Source: Arthrobacter sp. StoSoilA2 (GTDB lineage Bacteria > Actinomycetota > Actinomycetes > Actinomycetales > Micrococcaceae). From it: a DNA stretch of 64,000 nt. The notes under the pieces are model-generated. The model was not told the origin of the DNA, did not search any database, and was given only the letters and a program-made list of their open reading frames with translations. Every line of letters starts with the position of its first letter. Within the stretch, counting starts at the first letter, position 1. Below are positions 1 to 7,874 of this stretch, piece after piece. Made by a program: the position numbers and the translations under genes. The stretch is taken from positions 558,001 through 622,000 of the forward strand of contig NZ_AP024643.1 in the NCBI RefSeq assembly GCF_019977195.1. Direction: 5' to 3'.

Positions 1-27
1 TCACCAAACGATAGTATCAAACAATCA

Positions 28-50
28 TGTCGGACACGATTGTCGGACAC
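28..50. promoter_or_regulatory. Tandem TGTCGGACA operator-like boxes
   Basis: Two identical copies of TGTCGGACAC start at 28 and 41, 13 bp apart, just upstream of the first gene of the catabolic cluster. Each box has the inverted symmetry TGTC-G-GACA, the type of site often bound by GntR/FCD regulators. No matching regulator gene lies in the window, so it may be to the left. The operator role is inferred. Confidence 0.45.
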
Positions 51-72
51 TTCGGTCGGATAGGACACCCAA

Positions 73-1026
73 ATGCATGGTGGCTTCGGAAGCCAAGAGC
101 CCGTGATACGCGGCCACTTCCACATCCCTGCTCTCCCTGGCGGCGGTTTGGATGTGCCGTACATCGAGATCCATGGCCGGGAGACCGGGCCTCGGCTGAC
201 GGTTCTCGCAGGGGTCCATGGCTGTGAGTACGCGGCCATGGCTGCCCTGCGGGAGTTCGTTTCGGAGGTTAATCCTGCGGAACTGAGGGGGATCATCACC
301 GCGGTTCCCGTGGTCAACGTCCCGGCTTACATGGGCCGAACGCCCTTCGTCGTTCCAGTGGATGGCAAGAATCTGAACAGGTGCTTTCCCGGCGACCCGA
401 AGGGCAGCTTTTCGGACGTGCTGGCACACCATGTGTTCGAGCGCTTCATCCGGGGAGCCGACTACGTCATAGACCTGCATTCCGGAGATCTGCCGGAAGC
501 TATTGAGCCGGTAGTTATCTACGACGAGTCACCCGTGAGTGAGGCTGCGCGGCGGATCGCGATGGCGTACGGGACCCAGCATGTGATCAGGCAGCCTTCC
601 GACGCGAGGGTCACAACCGGCACCACGGGTTCTGCTGCCGCAGATGCCGGTGTTCCGGCGATCACCGCTGAGGCAGGAGGCAGCGGGATCATCGACCCCA
701 AGGCTGTCGCCATTCATGTCATGGGCCTGCGGAATGTGGCTGCGACCCTGGGAATGCTCCCCTATGACGTAAAGCAGACCCGTGGCCAGACCGAGCACCA
801 GCAAGGGTGGAGTTGGATTCACTCGCCGGTGGGTGGTTGGTGGCAACCGACCGTCGAACTTGGCAAGCCTGTCTCCAAGGGCGGGCTTCTTGGACAGGTC
901 AGTGACCTTTTCGGCGACGTCATCCACGAAGTAAGGGCGAATCAAGCCGGGATACCCATGATCATCACCACGAGTCCCGCGATCGCCGCGGACGGACTCG
1001 TGATGGTCCTAACCCAGGAGGTTTAA
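73..1026 (+). CDS. Succinylglutamate desuccinylase/aspartoacylase (AstE/AspA) family zinc deacylase
   Basis: A 317-residue cytoplasmic member of the M14-like AstE/AspA family, which hydrolyses an N-acyl group from an amino acid. Expected zinc ligands are visible: His49 and Glu52 in GVHGCEYAA and His136 in DLHSGD. DGKNLNRCFPG (97-107) is the substrate-arginine region and Glu200 in ITAEAGG is the likely general base. The start follows AGGA with an 8-nt gap. The next gene begins 3 nt after the stop, and its AGGAGG site overlaps this gene's end, so the two are translated together. Related enzymes include DoeB of ectoine catabolism. The neighbours do not form the full ectoine set, so the substrate is unknown. 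Confidence 0.85.
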   Translation: MHGGFGSQEPVIRGHFHIPALPGGGLDVPYIEIHGRETGPRLTVLAGVHGCEYAAMAALREFVSEVNPAELRGIITAVPVVNVPAYMGRTPFVVPVDGKNLNRCFPGDPKGSFSDVLAHHVFERFIRGADYVIDLHSGDLPEAIEPVVIYDESPVSEAARRIAMAYGTQHVIRQPSDARVTTGTTGSAAADAGVPAITAEAGGSGIIDPKAVAIHVMGLRNVAATLGMLPYDVKQTRGQTEHQQGWSWIHSPVGGWWQPTVELGKPVSKGGLLGQVSDLFGDVIHEVRANQAGIPMIITTSPAIAADGLVMVLTQEV

Positions 1027-1029
1027 GAA

Positions 1030-2187
1030 ATGAGCACCACCAAGAAGAGAGTGGCCGTCATCGGGCTCGGAACCGCGGGCAGCATGTCTGCCTGGCGCCT
1101 GGCTTCACGGGGCGTAGATGTAGTCGGGTACGAGCAGTTCGGAATTGCCCATGACCGTAGCGCCCATGCGGGCGAATCCCGTATCTTCCGCACCGCCTAC
1201 TTCGAAGACCCTGAATACGTGCCACTGCTTCGAACTGCCAAGGCACTCTGGCAACAACTCGAGGGTGAAACAGGCACCAATCTGCTCACACTTGCCGGCA
1301 ATCTCATGCTGGGAGAGTCCTCATCGCAGATGGCCAACGTCAGCAACTCCATCGATAAGTTCGGGGTCGACGCCTCCATCATTCCGCTCGACGAGGCACG
1401 CACCCGCTGGCCGCACCATCCGTTCCACGAGGGGGACGCCGTTGTCCTTGACCGTGAAGCAGGTTATCTTCGCCCTGAGCTTGCGGTGCTGAAGGCCGCC
1501 TACCGGGCCAAGTCGCTGGGCGCCCAACTACGCACCTACACCCCGGTCGAAGGGGTGGAAGTCAAAAACGGCGGGGTCTGGGTCAGCGCCCATGGACGAA
1601 ACGAGCGATACGACCACGTTGTAGTCACTACCGGCCCCTGGGCGGCGAAGCTGCTTCCGGAACTCGCGCCACTCCTGCAGGTTCGCAAGGCGGTATCAGC
1701 GTGGTTCGTCACGAAGGAACGCGGGGCATTTGATCCGGCCAACTTCCCATGCTTCATACGCACAACGCCTGAAGAGTTCTATGGACTGCCGGCGATGGAC
1801 GGAAACGGGCTGAAACTAGGCCTGTCCGGCACCGTCAACCGTCTGGTGGCTGACCCCGACGCCCTCGACCGGACAGTCCCCGTCGACGAAATAACGGCAT
1901 TCAGGCAACTCGTCGCCGATTCCTTCCCGGCACTCTATCCAGATCCTGTCCGGGTCGCCGCCTACATGGAGGGCTACACCCAGGACGGCCACGGGATCGT
2001 TGGGCGGCTTGGTAGTGAGGACCGCATTACCGTCCTCACAGGCCTGTCCGGGCATGGGTTCAAGCTTGCACCGGTGCTCGGCGAAATCGCCGCGGACTAC
2101 GCCCTTCAAGGCGCCAGTGACAACACGATCCCGCTCATAAGCCCTGACCGGTTCCTTGCGGTCCAGACCTCGACGGCGAACCCGTGA
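1030..2187 (+). CDS. FAD-dependent oxidase, monomeric sarcosine oxidase / N-methyltryptophan oxidase family
   Basis: A 385-residue flavoprotein with an N-terminal dinucleotide-binding motif GLGTAG (residues 12-17), the GESR substrate-side loop and the C-terminal SGHGFK motif of the MSOX/SolA family. Such enzymes oxidise secondary or primary amines to imines and release hydrogen peroxide. By eye, counting back from SGHGFK, the position of the flavin-linking Cys of the family's CxYT motif is Tyr, and no Cys lies nearby, so flavin is probably held non-covalently. A strong AGGAGG precedes the ATG. It shares the cluster with a second family member at 4928-6106 and a RidA protein that could hydrolyse its imine product. 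Confidence 0.82.
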   Translation: MSTTKKRVAVIGLGTAGSMSAWRLASRGVDVVGYEQFGIAHDRSAHAGESRIFRTAYFEDPEYVPLLRTAKALWQQLEGETGTNLLTLAGNLMLGESSSQMANVSNSIDKFGVDASIIPLDEARTRWPHHPFHEGDAVVLDREAGYLRPELAVLKAAYRAKSLGAQLRTYTPVEGVEVKNGGVWVSAHGRNERYDHVVVTTGPWAAKLLPELAPLLQVRKAVSAWFVTKERGAFDPANFPCFIRTTPEEFYGLPAMDGNGLKLGLSGTVNRLVADPDALDRTVPVDEITAFRQLVADSFPALYPDPVRVAAYMEGYTQDGHGIVGRLGSEDRITVLTGLSGHGFKLAPVLGEIAADYALQGASDNTIPLISPDRFLAVQTSTANP

Positions 2188-2294
2188 GATGACGCAAGGC
2201 CCCGTCCCGTTCATTACCGCGTCCAGCGGGCACCACTGCACGCCTTTCCTGTAACCCCACCATCCCAACCCAAAGAAATTCCAAGGAAAACACG

Positions 2295-3218
2295 ATGAAG
2301 ACACAAAACAAGGTCCACGCCGCTGTGGCCGCACTGGCCCTCCTTATTGGCTTGAGCGCATGCGGCAACGCCGCCAGTAGTGAACCTTCGGCCAGCCCCA
2401 CCGAACTGGGCCTGAGGGATATCTCGGAGGGTGTCCAGCCCGATCCGAAGGCTGTGAGCCTCCTGCCGAAGTCCTACAAGGACAAGGGCGAGCTCACGGT
2501 GGCCGCGGACCTGCACTACCCGCCGACCGTCTTCCTTGCCGAAGACAACAAAACCCCGATCGGCCTCAACCCGGACATCACCCGGCTTATTGCCAAGAAG
2601 CTTGGCGTAAAGGTGAAGTTCGAGGACACGAAGTTCGACACCATCATTCCGGGCCTTGACGGCGGACGCTTCGACTTCACGGTTTCGACCATGGCCAAGA
2701 CCGAGGACCGGCTCAAGGTCGTGGACATGATCGACTACTTCAAGGCTGGCAGCTCCATCGGGGTGACCGCCGGAAACCCGCAGAAACTCACGAACGAGAC
2801 CCTATGTGGGAAGAACATCGCCGTCACCCAGGGCTCCACCGGCCAACTGTTGCGCCTTCCGGCCCTGAACGAGATGACCTGCACCTCCAAGGGACAGCCC
2901 GCGATCAACGCTGTGACGCTGCCCAACATCCAGGAAGCCCTGGTACAGCTGCACTCCAAGCGGATCGACGGCATCCTCTACGACACCACGGCACTCGCCT
3001 GGGCACAGACGCAGCAGCCGGGCTCCTTCCAGATGCTTACCCCTCCCCTCAACGTCGGGGGAACCGGTATCACTGCAGTTGCGCTGAAGAAGGGCTCGCC
3101 GCTGACCCCGGCAATCCAGGCAGCAGTCCAATCGATCCTCGGGGACCCGGAGTACAAAGAGGCGCTCAAAACCTGGGGCCTCGAGTTTGGCGCCATCACC
3201 GACGCCAAGCTGAACTAG
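2295..3218 (+). CDS. Polar amino-acid ABC transporter substrate-binding lipoprotein
   Basis: A 307-residue extracellular solute-binding protein of family 3 (SBP_bac_3). The N-terminus is a lipoprotein signal ending in lipobox LSAC with acylated Cys23, so it sits on the outer face of the membrane. The mature part begins with the family pattern LTVAADLHYPPTVF and continues with GLNPDITRLIAKKLG. AAGGA lies about 7 nt before the ATG. A permease (3230) and an ATPase (4159) follow immediately and complete a three-gene importer. The ligand is probably an amino acid or amine derivative used by the flanking oxidases; this is inferred from context. Confidence 0.88.
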   Translation: MKTQNKVHAAVAALALLIGLSACGNAASSEPSASPTELGLRDISEGVQPDPKAVSLLPKSYKDKGELTVAADLHYPPTVFLAEDNKTPIGLNPDITRLIAKKLGVKVKFEDTKFDTIIPGLDGGRFDFTVSTMAKTEDRLKVVDMIDYFKAGSSIGVTAGNPQKLTNETLCGKNIAVTQGSTGQLLRLPALNEMTCTSKGQPAINAVTLPNIQEALVQLHSKRIDGILYDTTALAWAQTQQPGSFQMLTPPLNVGGTGITAVALKKGSPLTPAIQAAVQSILGDPEYKEALKTWGLEFGAITDAKLN

Positions 3219-3229
3219 CAGGTGCCTGA

Positions 3230-4162
3230 ATGACAACGGCAATCGACAAAGGAAACAAAGCTGCCATGGGAAGCATTGATGCAGCCCTCAAGCCACGGCT
3301 CCGGCTTCGGACCCGCTCCGAATATGCAGGGTGGATCCTGAGCATCCTCGTCGGCGTCGGGATTCTCACCTCCGTCCTGACAAACTCCAACTTCAAGTGG
3401 GAGATCGTTGGGAAGTACTTCTTCGCTGAGACGATCCTGCGCGGGCTCATGCTCACGATCTTCCTCACGGTTGCGAGCATGGCACTGGGAACCTTGCTCG
3501 GGCTTGCCCTTGCGATCATGCGGGCTTCGCATGTGAAGCCGGTCTCCATGACAGCCGGACTCTACATCACATTGTTCCGGGGTACCCCGGTCTTGGTGCA
3601 GCTGATCTTCTGGTTCAATATCTCCGCCCTTTACCCGAACCTGAGCATCGGGATCCCGTTCACTGACATCAGCACTGTCATCGACGTCAACACGATCATG
3701 GGCCCGATCACCGCAGCACTCGTGGGCCTTACCCTCAACCAGGCTGCCTACATGGCCGAGATCATCCGCGGCGGCTTCTCCGCGGTAGGCAAGGGCCAGC
3801 TCGAGGCCGCCGACTCGCTCGGAATGAGCGCATCCATGAGGATGCGCAAGGTCATCATCCCTCAGGCCATGCCGTCCATCATTCCGGCAACCGGCAATCA
3901 GTTCATCGGAATGTTCAAGGAAACGTCGCTGGTCAGCGTCCTCGGCGTGGCCGAGCTTTTGCAGAGCACCCAGTTGATCTACGCCCGCACTTTTGAGACC
4001 ATCCCGCTGCTCATCGTGGCCAGCCTCTGGTACCTGGTCATGACCCTGCTGCTGAGCTACCCGCAGTCCAAGCTCGAACAGAAGTACTCCCGCGCAACCG
4101 CCCGGCTTCCCCGGAAGTCGAAACCCGCTGTCCTGACAGACCCGGAAGGTATCGCCCGATGA
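3230..4162 (+). CDS. Polar amino-acid ABC transporter permease
   Basis: A 310-residue inner-membrane permease of the HisM/GlnP family. The characteristic segment AAYMAEIIRGGFSAVGKGQ is followed by the EAA loop EAADSLGMS, which contacts the ATPase. Several hydrophobic helices run from about residue 35 to 285. The first 30 residues and the polar C-terminal tail are cytoplasmic. Its stop overlaps the ATPase start by ATGA, so the two are translationally coupled. It is the only permease of this importer and presumably acts as a homodimer. Confidence 0.9.
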   Translation: MTTAIDKGNKAAMGSIDAALKPRLRLRTRSEYAGWILSILVGVGILTSVLTNSNFKWEIVGKYFFAETILRGLMLTIFLTVASMALGTLLGLALAIMRASHVKPVSMTAGLYITLFRGTPVLVQLIFWFNISALYPNLSIGIPFTDISTVIDVNTIMGPITAALVGLTLNQAAYMAEIIRGGFSAVGKGQLEAADSLGMSASMRMRKVIIPQAMPSIIPATGNQFIGMFKETSLVSVLGVAELLQSTQLIYARTFETIPLLIVASLWYLVMTLLLSYPQSKLEQKYSRATARLPRKSKPAVLTDPEGIAR

Positions 4163-4926
4163 ACACCGACGGCACTATCCTTGCCCAGAAAATCCGAAAG
4201 TCCTTTGGGCCCAAGACAGTCCTGAAGGACATCGACCTGGAGATCGCCAGCGGAGAGATCTGCTGCATCATCGGCCCCAGCGGGTCGGGAAAGTCCACTA
4301 TCCTTCGCTGCATCAACGGTCTTGAGACCGTGGACTCCGGTGTCCTGAAGGTCAATGGCGAGGACTTCGGCTACTACGAAACCGATAAGGCCTACCACGC
4401 CCTGCCAGCGAAGAAGCTGGCCCAGCAGCGCACCAGGGTTGGCATGGTCTTCCAGTCCTTCAACCTGTTTCCGAACATGACCGCCCGGGAGAACGTCATG
4501 TCCGGACCGGTCCTGGTCAAGCGCGCGGACAAGAAGGAATCAGCCAAACGAGCCCAGGAACTATTGACAAGCGTCGGACTCGGCGCGTTTGGTGACCGAT
4601 ACCCGGCCGAGCTCTCCGGTGGGCAGCAGCAACGCGTCGCGATCGCCCGGTCCCTGGCCATGGACCCGGAGATCATGCTCTTTGATGAACCAACATCTGC
4701 ACTGGACCCCGAAAAGGTCGGAGAAGTCCTGACAGTCATGAAAGAGCTGGCCAAGAAGGGCATGACCATGGTGGTGGTCACCCACGAGATGGGCTTCGCC
4801 CGCGAAGTGGCCGACTCCCTGATCTTCATGGACGACGGCTACGTCGTCGAACGCGGCGACGCCCGGGAAGTCCTCGCCAACCCGCAAGAGTCCCGCACCC
4901 AGTCCTTCCTCGAGAAAGTGCTCTGA
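4159..4926 (+). CDS. Polar amino-acid ABC transporter ATP-binding protein (GlnQ/HisP type)
   Basis: A 255-residue ATPase with Walker A GPSGSGKST (39-47), Q-loop VFQSFNLFP, signature LSGGQQQ (about 152), Walker B IMLFDEP and switch His in VVTHEMGF. All catalytic motifs are intact. It has the typical PAAT-family ending, with a D-loop ALDPE and a FLEKVL tail. It overlaps the permease by 4 nt, and the next flavoprotein gene starts 1 nt after its stop, so transport and catabolism genes share one transcript. Confidence 0.93.
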   Translation: MNTDGTILAQKIRKSFGPKTVLKDIDLEIASGEICCIIGPSGSGKSTILRCINGLETVDSGVLKVNGEDFGYYETDKAYHALPAKKLAQQRTRVGMVFQSFNLFPNMTARENVMSGPVLVKRADKKESAKRAQELLTSVGLGAFGDRYPAELSGGQQQRVAIARSLAMDPEIMLFDEPTSALDPEKVGEVLTVMKELAKKGMTMVVVTHEMGFAREVADSLIFMDDGYVVERGDAREVLANPQESRTQSFLEKVL

Positions 4927-4927
4927 A

Positions 4928-6106
4928 ATGACAGATGGAAAATTGGCCGTCATCGGTCTCGGCACCATTGGCAGTATGGCCCTCTGGCAGGCCTCCCGGC
5001 TGTCCGATTCGGTGGTCGGCTTCGAAGCGCAGCTCCCTGCCCACGGACGCAGCGCCGTTGGCGGAGACACCCGCCTGTTCCGAATGCTCAACCTAAATCC
5101 GGGCTTCAACCCCATCCTGCACAGCTCCCAACGGCTCTGGGCCGAGCTTGAGGATGAAACCGGACAGGACATCCTTTTGCGCTGCGGTGGAATCTACATT
5201 GGCACGGCGAATGGCCCGTACATTCCACAGCTGCTCGAGTCGGCGCGGGTGACCGGAGTCGCGCACCAGATTCTCTCCCATGCCGAGATGGCCGAGCGGT
5301 ACCCGCAGCACAACCTGCGTTCGGACGATATCGCTGTATTCGACCCCAACGGTGGCGCTCTAAGGACGGACCGGGCCGTCACGGCTGCGATCTCCGCAGC
5401 CGAGGCCAACGGTGCCACAGTACTCACCAACACCCCGGTAGACGGGATCCGGGAAACCGTAGACGGTGTTGTGGTGACCTCCGGGGACAAGTCCTGGACG
5501 TTCGAGAGTGTCATCGTCGCGTCCGGCGGCTGGTCACAGAAGCTCATGCCGGAGTCGCTCCAGGCACACACCCAACCCAACAGGGTCTTCCTCACGTGGT
5601 TCGTCGCGAAAAATCCCGCACTCTTCTCTCCAGAACGGTTCCCCGTCTTCGTGCGGCTCTCCGGAGACCGATCCATGTATGGTGCACCCGCAGTTGACGG
5701 GGTCACCGTCAAGGCAACGCTGAATTTCCGGCCAACGCCTACACGGAACCCGGATGCGGTTCCCAGGGAACTTACTCCGGCAGAGGTTGCGGAGACGACC
5801 GAAACGGTGGGTGAGTTCTTCCCCGGCCTGTATCCAAACATCGTCCGCTCGGATGCGTTCCCGGACCTCTTCACTACCGACCGAAACCCGCTGCTCGGGC
5901 GTTTGGACGCCGGTAGCCGGGTCTACTGCGCCACCGGGTTCTCCGGCGGGGGCTTCAAAATGGCCACGGGATATGGCGAGATCGCCGCCCGGGAGGCACT
6001 CGGATTACAGACGTTCGACGGCCTGGATTTCCTACGTCCGGAACGGTTCATGAGCGTCCACAGTATGCAGGTTTCCCCGGCCGGACAGTCCTCTTCCCAC
6101 AGCTAG
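4928..6106 (+). CDS. FAD-dependent oxidase, sarcosine oxidase-like paralogue
   Basis: A 392-residue paralogue of the flavoprotein at 1030-2187. It has GLGTIG in the N-terminal Rossmann motif, the family GGDTR loop and a C-terminal SGGGFK where most relatives have SGHGFK. By eye, the residue at the usual covalent-flavin Cys position is Phe in FPDLFTTD, and there is no Cys in the motif, so covalent FAD attachment is not expected. The start follows the ATPase stop by one base and is preceded by GAGAAAG. Two such oxidases around one transporter suggest successive steps on one substrate or two related substrates. Confidence 0.8.
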   Translation: MTDGKLAVIGLGTIGSMALWQASRLSDSVVGFEAQLPAHGRSAVGGDTRLFRMLNLNPGFNPILHSSQRLWAELEDETGQDILLRCGGIYIGTANGPYIPQLLESARVTGVAHQILSHAEMAERYPQHNLRSDDIAVFDPNGGALRTDRAVTAAISAAEANGATVLTNTPVDGIRETVDGVVVTSGDKSWTFESVIVASGGWSQKLMPESLQAHTQPNRVFLTWFVAKNPALFSPERFPVFVRLSGDRSMYGAPAVDGVTVKATLNFRPTPTRNPDAVPRELTPAEVAETTETVGEFFPGLYPNIVRSDAFPDLFTTDRNPLLGRLDAGSRVYCATGFSGGGFKMATGYGEIAAREALGLQTFDGLDFLRPERFMSVHSMQVSPAGQSSSHS

Positions 6107-6119
6107 TGAAAGCGTTGAT

Positions 6120-6632
6120 ATGAGTCTTCCCTTTACCCCGGCTGATTCTCGCATCGGGCTGGTCGCCAATGGCGTGTCCGGCTCGCCATCTGACCGGTTG
6201 CGTGCTTTCGGCTTGAAATTGCCCAGCCTCGCTCACAACCCGTACTACCTTCAACACCGCTCGGTGGACTCCAGCATTTACATCTCAGGCCAACTGCCGT
6301 ACAAAGACGGCGAACTTCTGGGCACCGGCATCGTCGGCCGCGAGGTTGAGCTTGAAACAGCCCAGGAGCTTGCCCGCCATGCAGCGCTCAACGCACTTGC
6401 TGCCGCCGTCCAAGCAGTAGGCGACCTGGACAAGGTCCGCATCGTGCAGATGCTCGTCTTTGTGGCCAGTACACCGGACTTCGGCCTGCAGTCGCAGGTC
6501 GCCAATGCAGCCAGTGACTTGCTCATCGGGGTGCTGGGTGAAAAGGGACGGCACGCCCGTACTGCGATCGGTGTTGCCGGCCTGCCGCGCAGGAGCCCGG
6601 TCGAGATCCAGATGGTCTGCACGGAGGCATAG
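6120..6632 (+). CDS. RidA/YjgF-family imine deaminase-like protein
   Basis: A 170-residue protein of the Rid (YjgF/YER057c/UK114) superfamily, in the longer 150-170-residue subgroup. The conserved segments YISGQLPY, AALNALAAA and the C-terminal HARTAIGVAGLP are present. The Arg in HART matches the Arg that binds the carboxylate in active RidA enzymes. RidA proteins hydrolyse reactive enamine/imine intermediates to ketone and ammonia. Its place right after two amine oxidases makes hydrolysis of their imine products the likely role. The start lies 13 nt after the preceding stop with GAAAG upstream. Confidence 0.82.
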   Translation: MSLPFTPADSRIGLVANGVSGSPSDRLRAFGLKLPSLAHNPYYLQHRSVDSSIYISGQLPYKDGELLGTGIVGREVELETAQELARHAALNALAAAVQAVGDLDKVRIVQMLVFVASTPDFGLQSQVANAASDLLIGVLGEKGRHARTAIGVAGLPRRSPVEIQMVCTEA

Positions 6633-6635
6633 GAC

Positions 6636-6998
6636 ATGAAGAATAAGGAACACAGCGTGAACCGCATTCAGCAAGCTCTAGGGACGCTCGTAGATCGGAT
6701 CGATACGCCCTCACCAATCGTGCTGTCCGACGTGATGCAGGACAACATCGACCGGATGCAGGCGTTCGCAACCCAGCAGAACCTCGACGTCAGACCACAC
6801 GTCAAAACCCATAACGAGTACCACGGCTTCCTTCCTCTGCCCGGGGACGGATTCCATCCCCGCGTCGGGAGCGTGCTACCCGTGGTGCCAAACCACGTCT
6901 GCCCGGTGGTGGTCAATTTCGAGGAGTACATCGTCACCGACAGCACCGGAGCACCACTGGAACGGTGGCCGGTGGACGCCCGCGGATTCCTCAATTAA
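6636..6998 (+). pseudogene. D-serine dehydratase / D-threonine aldolase-like gene with in-frame internal deletion
   Basis: The 120-residue frame joins two ends of a fold-type III PLP enzyme that is normally about 370-380 residues. Residues 20-59 match the N-terminus (DTPSPIVLSD and RPHVKTH, with PLP-lysine Lys57). Residues 61-120 match the C-terminus, including PNHVC (85-89), the zinc-binding HxC of D-serine dehydratases. About 250 residues, most of the barrel, are missing at the junction near residue 59-60. The frame is open and a GGAG precedes the ATG, so a short protein may be made, but it cannot be active. An intact ancestor probably used a D-amino acid or 3-hydroxy amino acid in this pathway. 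Confidence 0.8.
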
Positions 6999-7066
6999 CC
7001 GCTGGGGGGAGGGGACTTTCGCCCCAACCCACATCGAACAATCAACCTCACGATGGAGTGACTGAC

Positions 7067-7801
7067 TTGAGATTAGACAAAACCACTGCCGTGGTGACAG
7101 GAGCCAGCAGTGGAATCGGTGAGGCGGTGAGTTCGCACTTCCGTCGCGAAGGTGCCCGCCTGCTGCTCACCGGCCGCAGGGAGCACCTCGATACCGCGCA
7201 CACCGATGACCTGTACGTCCCGGGGGACCTTAACGACGAAGCCTTTGTCGAAAGGCTCGCCCGGCAGGCCGCCGAAGCGTTCGGCACGGTCGACGTCGTC
7301 GTCATTAACCACGGCTTGCAAGTCACCGGCCCGCTGACGGAGATGGACCATGACGATGCGAAGAATGTGCTCCACAGCAACCTGCTCAGCGCCTTCCTGG
7401 TAATGAAGCACTTCGCACCACTGATGCCCGCGGCGGGAGGCTCCTTCGTCTTGGTCAGTTCACGGCTGGGCATGGTCGGAATGCCTGGCCAGGTCCTGTA
7501 CTCCGCGGCCAAGGGCGGCCTGATCATGCTCGCCAAGGGCGCCGCGATCGAGTGGGCTCCACGGAACATCCGCGTCAACGTTGTCGCTCCGGGGCTAACC
7601 ATTACTCCGGTCATCGAAGCATCAATCCAGCGCAGGCCCGACCCCGAGGCCTATCGCCGCCAGCGCGAGGGCCAAATTCCGCTCCAACGCCTCTCCACCC
7701 CCGAGGAGATCGCCGACGCCATCCTCTTCCTCGCATCCAAGGAAGCGTCCTACATCACCGGAGCGACGCTCCCGGTAGACGGCGGATACACCGCCTTCTA
7801 G
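7067..7801 (+). CDS. Short-chain dehydrogenase/reductase (SDR)
   Basis: A 244-residue classical SDR oxidoreductase using NAD(P). It shows TGASSGIG (11-18) for cofactor binding, INHG in place of the usual NNAG, and the catalytic Ser/Tyr/Lys in VLVSSRLG and YSAAKGG. The C-terminus has the family pattern ITGATLPVDGGYT. I chose the TTG at 7067 because GGAG lies 8 nt upstream and the protein then begins directly at the Rossmann strand. An in-frame GTG at 7058 overlaps that GGAG, and an upstream ATG at 6965 would add a non-conserved stretch that overlaps the preceding gene. Its substrate is probably a hydroxy or keto intermediate of the cluster's pathway. Confidence 0.85.
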   Translation: MRLDKTTAVVTGASSGIGEAVSSHFRREGARLLLTGRREHLDTAHTDDLYVPGDLNDEAFVERLARQAAEAFGTVDVVVINHGLQVTGPLTEMDHDDAKNVLHSNLLSAFLVMKHFAPLMPAAGGSFVLVSSRLGMVGMPGQVLYSAAKGGLIMLAKGAAIEWAPRNIRVNVVAPGLTITPVIEASIQRRPDPEAYRRQREGQIPLQRLSTPEEIADAILFLASKEASYITGATLPVDGGYTAF

Positions 7802-7808
7802 GCCCCCC

Positions 7809-7836
7809 GCAGGGCCCGGCATCAGTCGGGCCCTGC
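7809..7836 (+). terminator. Hairpin between SDR and aldehyde dehydrogenase genes
   Basis: A perfect 10-bp stem GCAGGGCCCG/CGGGCCCTGC encloses the 8-nt loop gcatcagt, directly after the SDR stop. No clear T-tract follows, so it may attenuate or stabilise the transcript rather than terminate it fully. Confidence 0.5.
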
Positions 7837-7874
7837 GCCCCTTCCCAACAACGTCTGAAAGTGGAGCAATGCCC

